From CAWEBF01 sp963807235 (GTDB taxonomy: Bacteria > Acidobacteriota > Vicinamibacteria > Vicinamibacterales > UBA2999), in NCBI GenBank assembly GCA_963807235.1, contig CAWEBF010000033.1, forward strand, positions 170,547 through 234,546: a stretch of DNA of 64,000 nucleotides, written 5' to 3'. A program made the translations under genes and the position numbers. The notes under the pieces were generated by a model. That model was not told where the DNA came from. It worked only from the letters and a program-made list of their open reading frames with translations, and did no database searches. Shown piece after piece: positions 8,864 through 18,121 of the stretch; the stretch's first letter is position 1; every line of letters starts with the position of its first letter.

Positions 8864-9652
8864 CTATCTCTTCACCAGCATCAACTGTTCTGTACGAAGG
8901 TCCCACACCTGGTAGCCATCGTGCCGCTCTAGGTGCTCCAGCAGCGCCGCGCGCACGCCGGGGCACTTGCTCGACGCGTAGTCGTCGAGCACGACGACCG
9001 CGCCCGGCGAGAGCCGCGGTGCGAAATACTCCAGGCAGGCTTTGGTCGGCAGGTAGAGATCGGTGTCGATATGCACCAGACGGTAGTTGTCCTCTTCGAG
9101 GTGGGGCAGCGCCAGAAGGATGTCCCCGCGGTGAATGTGCATTCGGGTGAAGCGCGACAGATACGCCTTCACGTCGTCGAAGTTGGTGTCGTTGAACTGT
9201 CCGGGGGTGTGGAAGGCGTCCTGGTGGGACAGTGCGGCCGCGGGGTGGCCTTCGAATGTGTCGAACACGCGAACCGGCACTTCTTCACCCGTCACCGACT
9301 GGAACGCCCCGGCGATGAAGAATGCGGAGCCGCCGCGGAAGCTGCCGATCTCGGCGACCGACCCCGGCACGCTGGTCAGGTTGCGAATCGCCTGCCAGAA
9401 CATGTACAGCCGGTCGTATCCGAGCAGCGTGCGCCCTGATCGGACCACCTCGTCCGCCAGCGCGAAGAAGTCCGCGTCGGGCCGGAACTCCATGACCGAC
9501 TTCCCCTTCCGATATTTGTCCATCGGTCGATGGATCCACTTCTCCGGATCCCGCGAACGCCTGTCCTTCAGCACCGCCTGCTCACCAGCGTCGCTGCCTG
9601 CGGAGGCGCTGACGTCAGGCTGCCCGGGCGACGGCACGTCGCTGTCATTCAT
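8864..9652 (-). CDS. TylF/MycF-family O-methyltransferase
   Basis: The 262-residue protein carries the TylF-family landmarks EIGSFRGGSAFF (SAM binding), DTFEGH, HIDTDLYLPT and VVLDDY; the Asp-rich segments bind the catalytic Mg2+ in macrocin O-methyltransferases. It probably methylates a sugar hydroxyl. The start is ATG at 9652; a longer reading to 9901 translates the upstream FkbM region out of frame. It lies between an FkbM methyltransferase and paralogue C, with a 41-base gap to the former. Confidence 0.85.
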   Translation of the reverse strand: MNDSDVPSPGQPDVSASAGSDAGEQAVLKDRRSRDPEKWIHRPMDKYRKGKSVMEFRPDADFFALADEVVRSGRTLLGYDRLYMFWQAIRNLTSVPGSVAEIGSFRGGSAFFIAGAFQSVTGEEVPVRVFDTFEGHPAAALSHQDAFHTPGQFNDTNFDDVKAYLSRFTRMHIHRGDILLALPHLEEDNYRLVHIDTDLYLPTKACLEYFAPRLSPGAVVVLDDYASSKCPGVRAALLEHLERHDGYQVWDLRTEQLMLVKR

Positions 9653-9693
9653 CGTCACCGCTCCATCGTGGGCGAGGCCCGCGTTGTCGATAA

Positions 9694-10533
9694 TCAGCCG
9701 CGAACACAGAGCACATCGGAAATACGGGGGAAAACGCCCGCGGGCCTGTGGTCCACCCGCTCCGTGACACGGAAGCCACGTTCGCTCAAGAAGCCGATCA
9801 CTTTTTCCGCATGAGGGTCGCCCTCGACGGCCTCCACCACCTCGGTGAACACCTGGCACGGGCCCGCTGTCAGCAGCGCCTCGCTCCCGGCAAGCACCCA
9901 ATCCTCGAGACCGTCCACGTCGAGCTTGATGTGGGTCGGCCGTGGCAGGCCAGCGATCCGCACCAGGTCGTCGAGCCGGAACACGAGCACCTGCTCGACA
10001 GCGGCCGGTACGAACGGATTGCGCGCATAGTCCACTGGCGCGCCGAGCGCGTGGAGCGCGGTGCCCGCCCCGAGACTTGCGCGGTGAAACGGCTGCACGC
10101 CGGTCCGGTCCGACAGCGCAACCTGCAGCGGTGTCACGACGTCGCCGAATCCATTGGCAGCCACGTTCCGGACCAGGGCGGCGAAGCTGTCGGATGCGGG
10201 CTCGATGGCCACGACAGGGACCCGCCCCTGCCCGGCGCGGGCGGCGACGAGCGACATCGCCCCGGTGTTGGCCCCGATGTCGTAGAACACGGCGTTCGGT
10301 CCCAGCGACTCGAGCCAGCGCACCAGCGGGCCCGCCATGGCAGGCGGCCTTCGTACCCGCTTGTATTCGCGGAAGGACTCGAGGCGGAAGCGAAGCCCGT
10401 CCTCGCGCTCGAAGACCGACGTGTCCTTGAGGGTGTCGAGCAGCTTGAGGCGCAGCTTCAGCGGCAGCGCCGCGGCCGCGGCGGCCACGCGGTCGAAATC
10501 CTCGGACTCCGTACCGAGGTTGGAAGCGGTCAC
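9694..10533 (-). CDS. FkbM-family methyltransferase
   Basis: This 279-residue protein has the FkbM SAM motif FYDIGANTGAMS, AIEPASDSF, and IKLDVDGLEDWVL, which corresponds to the conserved K-x-D-x-(D/E)-G-x-E segment. FkbM proteins are O-methyltransferases found widely in glycan and polyketide loci. The N-terminal 80 residues are helical and unassigned. The ATG start at 10533 is 42 bases after the permease stop. Confidence 0.85.
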   Translation of the reverse strand: MTASNLGTESEDFDRVAAAAAALPLKLRLKLLDTLKDTSVFEREDGLRFRLESFREYKRVRRPPAMAGPLVRWLESLGPNAVFYDIGANTGAMSLVAARAGQGRVPVVAIEPASDSFAALVRNVAANGFGDVVTPLQVALSDRTGVQPFHRASLGAGTALHALGAPVDYARNPFVPAAVEQVLVFRLDDLVRIAGLPRPTHIKLDVDGLEDWVLAGSEALLTAGPCQVFTEVVEAVEGDPHAEKVIGFLSERGFRVTERVDHRPAGVFPRISDVLCVRG

Positions 10534-10575
10534 GGCGGATATTTCATCTATCGACGAAATGGATTCGAACGAGAG

Positions 10576-11499
10576 CTACAGCTGGTCGCCGAGCAGCCTC
10601 TCAGCGCGCAGAAAAAAGAGCACTCCCGCGCAGAGCGCCGCCAGAATCGTCGCGAAAGACAGGAATACGAAGCCGAGTTGAAGCTCTCCCTGACCCGTCA
10701 ACGCCAACTGAGACATCATCACGACCTGCGCCATCGGATTCACCGTGAACATCACCCAGCGATACGACTCGGGGACGGCCGTGATCGGATAAACGACCGG
10801 CGTCAGGAACATGACCACCTGAATGAAGTAGCGCAGGGTGAAGATGACGTCCCGGAAGAACAGGGCCACTATGCTCATCACGAGGCCGACCGCCAGGGCG
10901 AACAGCAGGGCCGCGACCAGCGAAGGCACCAGCCAGAGCGTGTGCCATCCGAGATGCAGCGGAAAACTGCCTCCCGCGTTCCACGATGTCAGCACGACGA
11001 TTGCGAAGGCGACAACGAGAATCGCCAGTTCGATGAACGTGTAGCCGAAACCCGCCAGCGGCACGAGCAACCGGGGAAAGTACGTCCTCCGCATGATGCT
11101 CTGCGTCCACGTGAGCGTGCGCGGGAGATAAATCATTGCGCTTTGGAACGCGCGCCACGGCAGGTAGCCGCTCAAGAAGAACACCGGGTAGGGCACGTTT
11201 CCTGTGTCTATTGGACTCAGCCGCGAAAACATGAAGATCAGCATGGCGACAGGGATGAGGGGCCGGATGATCAAAATCCAGAAGCCAAAAACGCTCCCCC
11301 GCGCCTTTCGGCCGGTAATTTCTCTGACCAGGAAACCGTAGAAGCCTCGGTAGCGCCAGACCGTGCGCAGGCGCGCCAGGATGCCGTCCGGGACCGCCTC
11401 GATGACTACAGTCGGCTGCGGCGCATCGTTTTCCCGCGGACGGTGCCTCAGGGTCGATTGAGCGGCGCCAAGGCCGTCGGTGTCCACTGCGTTCTTCAC
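10576..11499 (-). CDS. Polysaccharide ABC exporter permease (Wzm/KpsM-type, ABC-2 family)
   Basis: The 307-residue protein has about six hydrophobic helices in the ABC-2 layout: a basic amphipathic segment (REITGRKARG), a helix around FGFWILIIRPLI, FLSGYLPWRAF, and a conserved LFFRDVIFTLRY loop before the last helices. It would form the membrane channel for an undecaprenyl-linked polysaccharide. The GTG start at 11499 overlaps the ATPase stop by 4 bases (GTGA), which decides the start against a longer reading to 11598. Confidence 0.85.
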   Translation of the reverse strand: MKNAVDTDGLGAAQSTLRHRPRENDAPQPTVVIEAVPDGILARLRTVWRYRGFYGFLVREITGRKARGSVFGFWILIIRPLIPVAMLIFMFSRLSPIDTGNVPYPVFFLSGYLPWRAFQSAMIYLPRTLTWTQSIMRRTYFPRLLVPLAGFGYTFIELAILVVAFAIVVLTSWNAGGSFPLHLGWHTLWLVPSLVAALLFALAVGLVMSIVALFFRDVIFTLRYFIQVVMFLTPVVYPITAVPESYRWVMFTVNPMAQVVMMSQLALTGQGELQLGFVFLSFATILAALCAGVLFFLRAERLLGDQL

Positions 11500-12801
11500 T
11501 GAATCGCCGTCTGCTCCGTCACCGCGTCCGAGCCGGTCACGGACCAGGCCAGCCGCGGGCTGATCAGTCCGCGCCTGCCCCACGGCCAATCGTTCCACAC
11601 CGATCGCTCCGGATGCGGATTCATGGCCGAAAACTCCAACCGCTCCTCGCCCGCGACAACCTCGTCACCATCGATGAGACGCCGCGCGAGGAGCCGAACG
11701 CGTGCCTGATACTGCTGTTCGTTCAAGAAGTCCTTGGGAATCCTGAGACCGGCGCGAAACGTGGTCGTCCGGCGCGACGTGAACGGCGCGCTCCGCGAGG
11801 TGCAGATGACACTGCGGCGATGAGACAACGTCATCTCCACCACCACCAACACCCCTGGCTGCGACACACGAAACAGGCAGTCGATGTATCCCGGCTCGGT
11901 CAGCTGCAGAGCGCCGACCTGGGCGCGATCGGCATCCAGCAAGCGGAGATCCAGGAGCGCGCAGCCTGCGCCCGTCTCCTCGCCGGCGGACGATGGCCGC
12001 AAATGCCCTGCGAGCAGCTCCGACGTGTAGGCGGCAACGACGGCCGAGGGAGAACCGACCTGCACGATGCGTCCTCGATCGATCCAGATCACTCGAGTGC
12101 AGATGCGTTGGATCGCTGCCATGTCGTGCGAGACGAAGAGATACCGATTCGCCCGACGTTCCCGCCGCGCGTACGCGCTCCTCGCAGGTCCTGCGGAACG
12201 CCGCATCACCCACCGCGAGCACCTCGTCTGCCAGAATGATTTCCGCTCCGAACCCGATCATCGCGGCAAACGCGAGCTGCACGGAGCTTCCGCCCGGACA
12301 GCCGCTGAGCGGCAGGTCCGCGTACTGCCACAGACCCGACGATTCGAGGATCGCGTCTTCTGTCTCTGAAATGCGCTTGGCCGTAATGCCGGCAAGACGT
12401 CCCTGAATCTGAATGTTCTGCCGCACCGTCAAGGTCGGCGCGAAGCCGACTCCAAGTTCGAGCATCGAGACGACACGCCCATGAATGACGACACGCCCGG
12501 CGGTTGGATGGAGCACTCGGGCGAGCACTTTGAGCAGTGTGCTCTTCCCTGCGCCGTTGCGGCCAATGATGCCGAGCACTTCGCCAGGCGCGACGTCGAA
12601 GCTCACGTCATCGAGTGCCCACAAGTAACGACTGTCGCCACGAGGCGCCATCTCCTGACGGTCGGGCCGGCGGAAGGTCTGGGCGATGAGGTTCCTCAGC
12701 GCGGCCGGCCCCTCGGTCGAGACGCCTTTGCGGCGAGTGGCGTTGTGCCGCGCGAACACCTTCGACAATCCGCGGACGGAAATCCGGACGGGCGCGATCA
12801 A
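11496..12801 (-). CDS. ABC exporter ATPase 1 with Wzt-type C-terminal domain (one frameshift)
   Basis: The nucleotide-binding domain has an intact Walker A (GRNGAGKST at 80-88), Walker B with catalytic Glu (ADEVLAVGD) and H-loop (FVSHDM). The signature that should read S-S/T-G-M instead reads CPGGSS, so the key Ser is lost. Residues after about 260 form a Wzt-like beta-sandwich that in relatives binds the glycan end. The frame breaks near 12148 at a GGG run; removing one G joins both halves through LFVSHDM. Start is probably TTG 12801, overlapping the upstream stop. It complements the degenerate ATPase 2. Confidence 0.75.
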
Positions 12802-14042
12802 GCCGGTACTCCCGTTTCGGTCACCGTTGCCGCGTCCCAGACAAGAGCCGGCTGCAAGAGCGGCACGCCTTCGTCCTCCGGCTGGACGACGTCTCCGCTG
12901 ATGGTCAGCAGAACCGCCTCGTTTGCTTTGGTGGCGAATATTCGACTGTCCTGACGCGTGGCCACGGCGAGCGCCAGCGTGTAGCGTCCAGTTGGAAGGA
13001 TCCCGGTCGGGATCTTGACCGTGAAAGCGAGGGGGGCCGAGCGCCTCGCGGAAACGAATTCGGGAAACACGCTTCTGTACAGCAGCACACCTGTCTCGGT
13101 GACGACGGATACCAGCGGACGACAGAGGAGATCGTCGGCCTTGGGTGCCACCATGAGATGGAGTTCGAGATACGTCTCGTCGCCATGGCGCGTAGCGTCG
13201 ATTGCGATCGACTGAAGCGCCACTACGTCGTCTTCCGGCAGGTTGTCGAGCACCTGCCAGGTGATCGCTCCCGTCCCGGTCTGCTCCCGAGGAGTGGGGT
13301 TGCGCTCGGCGGTATCGCCGATGACTCGGCCGCCGGCGAACGTAATCACGCGCGTCGCCAACTGCTGCACGAGCGCTTCGTCGGCGAACGCGAGAACGAG
13401 CGTGGAGCCGGCCGCCTTCAGCGCCATTACGCGCTCGACACACTTCTGCTGGAACGCGATATCGCCGACCCTGAGGACGTCATCGATCAAGACGATGGAA
13501 GGGCGGCCGCATAGCGCCAAAGCCACGCTGAGGCGAAGGACCATTCCGGTCGAGAAGGTGCGGACCAGCGCATGCTCGAACCCGTGGAGCTCGGCGAAAT
13601 CGAGCACTTCAGCCACAAATGCGGCAGCGTCCTCTGGCGATCCTTCGGCGAAGGTCCTCGATGCCTGGATGTTCTCGTAGGCCGAGGATTGCATGTCGAC
13701 ATCCGCATTCATCGCAAGCAGTGAGTTGACGGGCCCAAAGATCTGGACTCGCCCGGCCGTGGGTGGCACTCCGGCAGCCAGCACTTCCAAGAGGGCGCTC
13801 GGCCCCGACCCGGCTGCTCCCATCAAACACACGACGCTGCCCTGCTCGATGTCGAGCGACACGTTCCGAAGCACGTAACCGGGCCCTGCCACCGTTGACT
13901 GCAAGTCCTCGTCAGATGGCTTGACGTTCAGGCCGGCGATGCGGAGGAGTGTTCGAAACGCCTCGCGCGGCCGCGCGGCGCCGTCCATTTCCAGCGGCGC
14001 GCTGACATATCGGCTCAGGCCTTGGATGCGAATCGCAATCAC
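12798..14042 (-). CDS. ABC exporter ATPase 2, catalytically degenerate, with Wzt-type C-terminal domain
   Basis: In this 414-residue protein the P-loop reads GAAGSGPSA (75-83), with Pro81 in place of the essential Lys. Walker B ends in D-D instead of D-E (LIDDVL), and the H-loop His is replaced (FADEA). The signature FSTGM at 163-167 is canonical. Residues from about 260 form a second Wzt-like beta-sandwich. The pattern fits the inactive partner of a heterodimeric ABC ATPase that supplies its signature to ATPase 1. The frame is intact and long, so it is not a pseudogene. Confidence 0.8.
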   Translation of the reverse strand: MIAIRIQGLSRYVSAPLEMDGAARPREAFRTLLRIAGLNVKPSDEDLQSTVAGPGYVLRNVSLDIEQGSVVCLMGAAGSGPSALLEVLAAGVPPTAGRVQIFGPVNSLLAMNADVDMQSSAYENIQASRTFAEGSPEDAAAFVAEVLDFAELHGFEHALVRTFSTGMVLRLSVALALCGRPSIVLIDDVLRVGDIAFQQKCVERVMALKAAGSTLVLAFADEALVQQLATRVITFAGGRVIGDTAERNPTPREQTGTGAITWQVLDNLPEDDVVALQSIAIDATRHGDETYLELHLMVAPKADDLLCRPLVSVVTETGVLLYRSVFPEFVSARRSAPLAFTVKIPTGILPTGRYTLALAVATRQDSRIFATKANEAVLLTISGDVVQPEDEGVPLLQPALVWDAATVTETGVPA

Positions 14043-14079
14043 GAGTGACCCTGCTCGCCCGTCGCCTTTTCGCCGCCGG

Positions 14080-14700
14080 TCATGACGCGTCCGCGGGAAC
14101 GGAAGGAGTGGGCGCCTGCCAGTCGGGACGGACCATCATCATCTTCTGGTCGGGCACGCCGTGGGCCCGCAGCAGCTTGGCCGTGCCGGCCGGGCGTTCG
14201 AGCGTGGCCACGATCAGCATGTCGTACTGGACGCTGGTGTGTTCGGTGATCGATTGCACCGGGAAGCCGAGGAAGCGATCGCCAGCCTCGGGCTCGAAGA
14301 CCGCGACCGGTTCCAGCCCCATGTCGCGGAGCAGCAGGAACACGAGCTCGGCCGCATCCCCGGTGCCGAAGATGGCGACGCGGTTGTGCGGGCCGACGAA
14401 CTCAGACAGGCTGCGGCGCAAGTGCTGCCGCGCGTCGCGGTAGAAGTCCAGCGAGTACTTCATGAACTCGTACGTCAGCCGCGCCTTTCGCGCCATGCCC
14501 TTCGGCGTGAGCGAGTAGACCAGCCGGTTTGGCGACACACTGACGCACTTCACGTAGCCCTTGCGGATCAGCCGTTTGAGGTACAGGTTCGTCAGCCCCA
14601 GCGCGATGCCGAGCCTGGTGGCCAGCGTACGCTGGGTGATCGTGGATTGCTGCTCGAGGGCTTCGAGCAGCTGGAGGTCGCGGCGGGATTCTAATTCCAA
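14080..14700 (-). CDS. Winged-helix regulator with C-terminal Rossmann-like sensor domain
   Basis: This 206-residue protein begins with a winged-helix domain (about 10-75; TQRTLATRLGIALG recognition region, then a K-G-Y wing) followed by a Rossmann-like domain with the loop IFGTGDAAELVF near 109-120, which could bind a nucleotide or nucleotide-sugar. Start is TTG 14700, supported by GGAGG at 14707-14711, six bases upstream. The tandem palindrome at 14755-14789 lies in its 5' leader, so autoregulation is likely. It heads the exporter block and is the best candidate for controlling both palindrome-bearing promoters; this is inference. Confidence 0.75.
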   Translation of the reverse strand: MELESRRDLQLLEALEQQSTITQRTLATRLGIALGLTNLYLKRLIRKGYVKCVSVSPNRLVYSLTPKGMARKARLTYEFMKYSLDFYRDARQHLRRSLSEFVGPHNRVAIFGTGDAAELVFLLLRDMGLEPVAVFEPEAGDRFLGFPVQSITEHTSVQYDMLIVATLERPAGTAKLLRAHGVPDQKMMMVRPDWQAPTPSVPADAS

Positions 14701-14754
14701 GAGAAACCTCCGGCCCGTGGCTTACAGGGCCGAAGCGCGGGTCTGGGGACTGTC

Positions 14755-14789
14755 GTTCAATCCATGAACATATCGTTCAAAGATTGAAC
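14755..14789. promoter_or_regulatory. Operator 1: tandem GTTCA-N5-TGAAC palindromes
   Basis: Two 15-bp palindromes, GTTCAATCCATGAAC at 14755-14769 and GTTCAAAGATTGAAC at 14775-14789, are separated by 5 bases, so their centres are 20 bp apart. The same layout recurs at 27343-27377. It lies just downstream of the -10 region of the minus-strand promoter, where a bound repressor would block initiation. Confidence 0.8.
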
Positions 14790-14797
14790 TACTGAAA

Positions 14798-14826
14798 TAT
14801 TGAGGGTTTCTGCCCCGATCTGTCAA
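14798..14826 (-). promoter_or_regulatory. Promoter of the regulator-exporter block
   Basis: On the minus strand a perfect TTGACA -35 box (14826-14821) is followed after 17 bases by TCAATA (14803-14798), a weak -10. The spacing and flanking bases match the second copy at 27384-27412. The operator begins nine bases further downstream. Confidence 0.65.
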
Positions 14827-14837
14827 TGAGACGCGCC

Positions 14838-15779
14838 TCAGGTGCGCCGGCATTTCACCAACAGGGCCTGCTCGGGCTGCATCCTCCAGATCTGGAACTC
14901 CGGAGCCCGGTCGAGGTATTCGCGAGCGGCGATCGCGACTCCTGGGCACGTGGGCGCCTCGAAATCGTCGATCACGACAACGCCGCCGTCGACCACTCGC
15001 GGTCCGAAATACTCCAGGCAACGCAAGGTCGGCAAGTAGAGGTCGATATCGAGGTGCACGAACGAATACGGGCGATCCGGCCACGAATTCACGACGTCCA
15101 GCACGTTGCCCTGGTGGACGTGAACGCTCGGGAACGGCGCCAGGTACTCGGCGACGTCTTCGTACGACACGGAGCGAAACTTGCCCTGCTGCCACCGTGG
15201 GTCGTGTTCGGAGAGCGTGTCATCCAGATGCCCCTCGAAGGTGTCCACCACGTGCAGCTCGCGGTCGCGGCCGGCGAACTCGCGAAACGTCTGTGCCAGG
15301 AACGCGGCCGAGCCGCCGCGCAGCGTCCCCACCTCGACGCCGGACGCGTCGAGCTGCGCCACGTTCCGCGCCGCTTGCCAGAGCGTGAACAGACGGCCGT
15401 AGTCGAGCGTCGTCCGCCTCGCTTCCACGATCGGCAGCGCGACCTCGAAGAACCGCTCGTCGGCGGCTCGATCGAAGGGGTTGCCGACCGTCGCAAGCCG
15501 CATCAGCAGCCGACCGAAGTCCCGCTGGATGCCTTTGCCTCGCTTCTTGACGTCCTTGAGCGTGTGCGTGACCTCCTGCGACGATTTCGCAATCGTGTCC
15601 TGCATCTGCGCGTTGTCCGACTTCGCCTGCTTGCCCAGCGACGACAGAACACGTTCGAGGCGTTTGACTCGTCGCTGCAGTTCCACTACCGCCGGATCCC
15701 CCGGCGTCTGCTCTTGTGGCACGGTTTTCTCCATCGGGGTCGTGGTGCCGCCCGGGTCGCGAGGTGGTCGTGATGTCAT
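14838..15779 (-). CDS. TylF-like O-methyltransferase with N-terminal coiled coil
   Basis: The 313-residue protein has an N-terminal charged helical region (about 25-95, heptad-like QRRVKRLERVLSSLG) and then a TylF-type domain: VEVGTLRGGSAAFL, DTFEGH, HLDIDLYLPTLRCLEYF and VVIDDF. The second half resembles the TylF protein at 8864-9652 in several blocks. The coiled coil may mediate assembly. The ATG at 15779 overlaps the upstream stop by 4 bases. It is the last gene before the operator-1 promoter. Confidence 0.82.
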   Translation of the reverse strand: MTSRPPRDPGGTTTPMEKTVPQEQTPGDPAVVELQRRVKRLERVLSSLGKQAKSDNAQMQDTIAKSSQEVTHTLKDVKKRGKGIQRDFGRLLMRLATVGNPFDRAADERFFEVALPIVEARRTTLDYGRLFTLWQAARNVAQLDASGVEVGTLRGGSAAFLAQTFREFAGRDRELHVVDTFEGHLDDTLSEHDPRWQQGKFRSVSYEDVAEYLAPFPSVHVHQGNVLDVVNSWPDRPYSFVHLDIDLYLPTLRCLEYFGPRVVDGGVVVIDDFEAPTCPGVAIAAREYLDRAPEFQIWRMQPEQALLVKCRRT

Positions 15780-16655
15780 GCGCGCATCCGTTCGGACGGC
15801 CGGAGCGCCTTGGCTCCGCGGGCCCGTTGCAACGTAACCGCTCCCCATCTCCCCGAAGCCGATGCCATGCCCAGGGTTTCCACCTGATCGGGCGGAAGCC
15901 GCTCGCTGTAATACGCCGTCGCAGGGGTTCCACAAGCCGCCGCCAGAATCGCAAGGTCGCCGTAGGCGCCTACAAAGGCCCTGGCGCCGGAGAGCACCGC
16001 AGTTCGTCGTGCCGCTGGCCCGTCGACAACGACGACCTGATGCTCCGCGGTGAGTTCGGCGACGACCCGGTGCATCAGCTGCTGGTTTTCGTCGTTCTGC
16101 GGCAAGGCCGGCGTGAACTCCGGTGCGACGGCCACGTACGAATCTGGAAGGTCCAGACCGTTCGCTCGAGTCGACGACGCGCAGACGTCGAAGGTCAGAA
16201 TCTCTCGCAGCTTCTCGAGCGCTCGATCCTTCTGAAGACGGCGCAGCACGCGGAAGAACGACCATGGATGGAGGAGCTGATAGTCGGAGATGTCGAACGC
16301 ACGCACCGCGCGATCGAGGATCTCCTGGTCCAGCGGCGAGATCACGGCCTGCTTGGGATCCTGCTCGCTCTGGGGCACCGTGCGGCTCAGCCAGCGCTCG
16401 AACTCGTCTGGCGAAAACAACGTGCGCGCGTCGAGGTGGCGGTGTGCCAGCGAGTCCGTACCAGTCGCGCTCTCCGCCGCACGACAGCACCATGAGACGC
16501 TCCGGCGGCAGTCCGTAGGTGTGCACGATCCAGCGCAGGAACGGAATCCAGTACAGGAGCTCGCGGCCGGCAGAATCGACCCACGGCCCGACGAAAACGG
16601 GGCCCGAACCCTGCTGGATCTCCTCGAGCGCGGTTCGGACAATCCGCAGCGACAT
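15776..16655 (-). CDS. Uncharacterised protein of a glycan locus, GT-B-like features (one frameshift)
   Basis: The N-terminus reads VFVGPWVDSAGRELLYWIPF, a recurrent opening of uncharacterised proteins next to glycosyltransferases. The C-terminal half has a strand-rich AVAPEFTPALPQ and FVGAYGDLAILAAACGTP, similar in layout to the donor site of GT-B folds. The frame breaks near 16455, after SCGGERDWYGLAG, and continues one frame over to the stop at 15776. The start is ATG 16655, but ATG 16716, just after a possible stop of the upstream gene, is also possible if a second indel lies between. Function unknown. Confidence 0.6.
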
Positions 16656-16721
16656 CGACGTCGCGATGACGGACGTATCTTCCGCGAGCGTGCGGACGGG
16701 CCACCTTCCGCCGCATCCACG

Positions 16722-18121
16722 TCAGCAACGGACGACGAAGCAGGCTCTGCCACAGCGGAGCATCGGGGGCCGGGGTTTTTCGGATCGACGCCGCACTCTC
16801 GATCTCCGAGGCCAGGAACGGTGACACTTCCTCCCCCGCGCCACGCGGGCGGAGGAACTGCTCGGCAAACGCGCGGCTCCGGCTCGACACCGTCGGGGCG
16901 CCTTGCAGCACGGTGGCAAGCTGGCGCTGGTGCTCGGCAAAGTCACTTGCAACGGTCGCAAGGCCGCCGAACGCCTCGACGAGGTAGTGGAAGTGCATGG
17001 TCCCGACCTGCCCCGCATCGAAGCCTGGGATGAGGAGCGTGTGTACGGGCCTCCCTACGATCGCCGCCTCCAGCATCGCGCTCGTGTTGAGTCCCACAGC
17101 CGCGTGCGAGTGGTGCAGGGAGTCGTAGAGCTCCTGATCGCCGTCGCGCCTGGCGTGGAGCGAGACGCCCACGCAGCCCAGCGCCGGAGAAGTCCACGGA
17201 CGCCCACGAGCTCTTCAGCGCGGGATGCGGGCGAATCAGGATGCCGCAGGTCCGCACCACGTCGTTTTCCGACGCCCGGATCGACTCGACCCACCGGCGA
17301 ACCAGCTCCATCTCGTTCGGACCCGTCGAGCTGGGAGGATCCCAGATAGAGGACCATGGGCCGCGCAGGGTCGAGACCGAACTCGGCGAAGAACTCCGAT
17401 CGCGACGTCGACACCGTCCGCCGAAGAAGTCATCGAACCTCGCCGCACCCACAACCAGCACGTTCTCGGGGGGACACCCGTGCAGCTCGATGGCTTCCTG
17501 GCGCTGGATGGTGTTCCAGACGAGGACGCGATCCGGTTGAACGCGCATCAGCCCCTTGTTCGTCAGGTTGTCCCAGCTGAATGGGACGAAGACGACCGGC
17601 ACGCCAAGCCGATGGGCGGCTTTCACGTAGTCGGTCTGGTACGACTCGAAGGTGACGAGCGGCGTGACCACGACGACGTCGGGGCGTTCCTCGCGCAGGA
17701 ACGTCTCGAATCCGGGATCGCTCGGAACGAGCTCCTCGGCCCACGCCAACGCCTTCGATGCGACCGCCCAGTGGCGCTTGACCCACGGATGCCGCTCGCA
17801 ATACAGCACGAATTCCGTGGGCGCGATCTCGTACGCCCGCCTGACGAGGCGCGTGGCCTGCGAGTAGCGCGGGTCGAAGTAGCGGACGTAGTCTCTCGCG
17901 CCTCGCAGCAGATCCACGACGTCACGCCAGTCGTCTGAGCGCGTCGTCGGATTCACGCGACCGGAGATGCGCTCGTGGTCGATGCTCTTCGAGACGTCGA
18001 ACGACCCTTTCCGGAGCCGGCCCGTCAGCCGGATGGTGTGGCCGCGCTCCGCCAGGAGCGTCAGCGCCCCGTGGAAGTTTCGAATCCGGCTGGTCGCGCC
18101 AATCAGAAAGACGATCTTCAT
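16722..18121 (-). CDS. GT-B-like putative transferase, paralogue D (several frameshifts)
   Basis: The N-terminus MKIVFLIGATSRIRNFH starts at ATG 18121, overlapping the upstream stop by 4 bases. Family blocks follow: SWDNLTNKGLM, VWNTIQRQEAIELHG, then a break near 17430, a short stretch in a second frame (MVLYLGSSQ), a return to the first frame for ILIRPHPA, and another break near 17170 before LYDSLHHSHAAVGLNTSAMLE and AAIVGRPV. The 3' end is uncertain: the TGA at 16722 fits if one more indel precedes it. Same inferred function as paralogue A. Confidence 0.6.

Noticed and set aside
9748..11502. Plus-strand frame of 584 codons, rich in Arg, Gln and His
   Set aside because: Composition is that of an antisense frame; it lies opposite the FkbM gene and the ABC permease.
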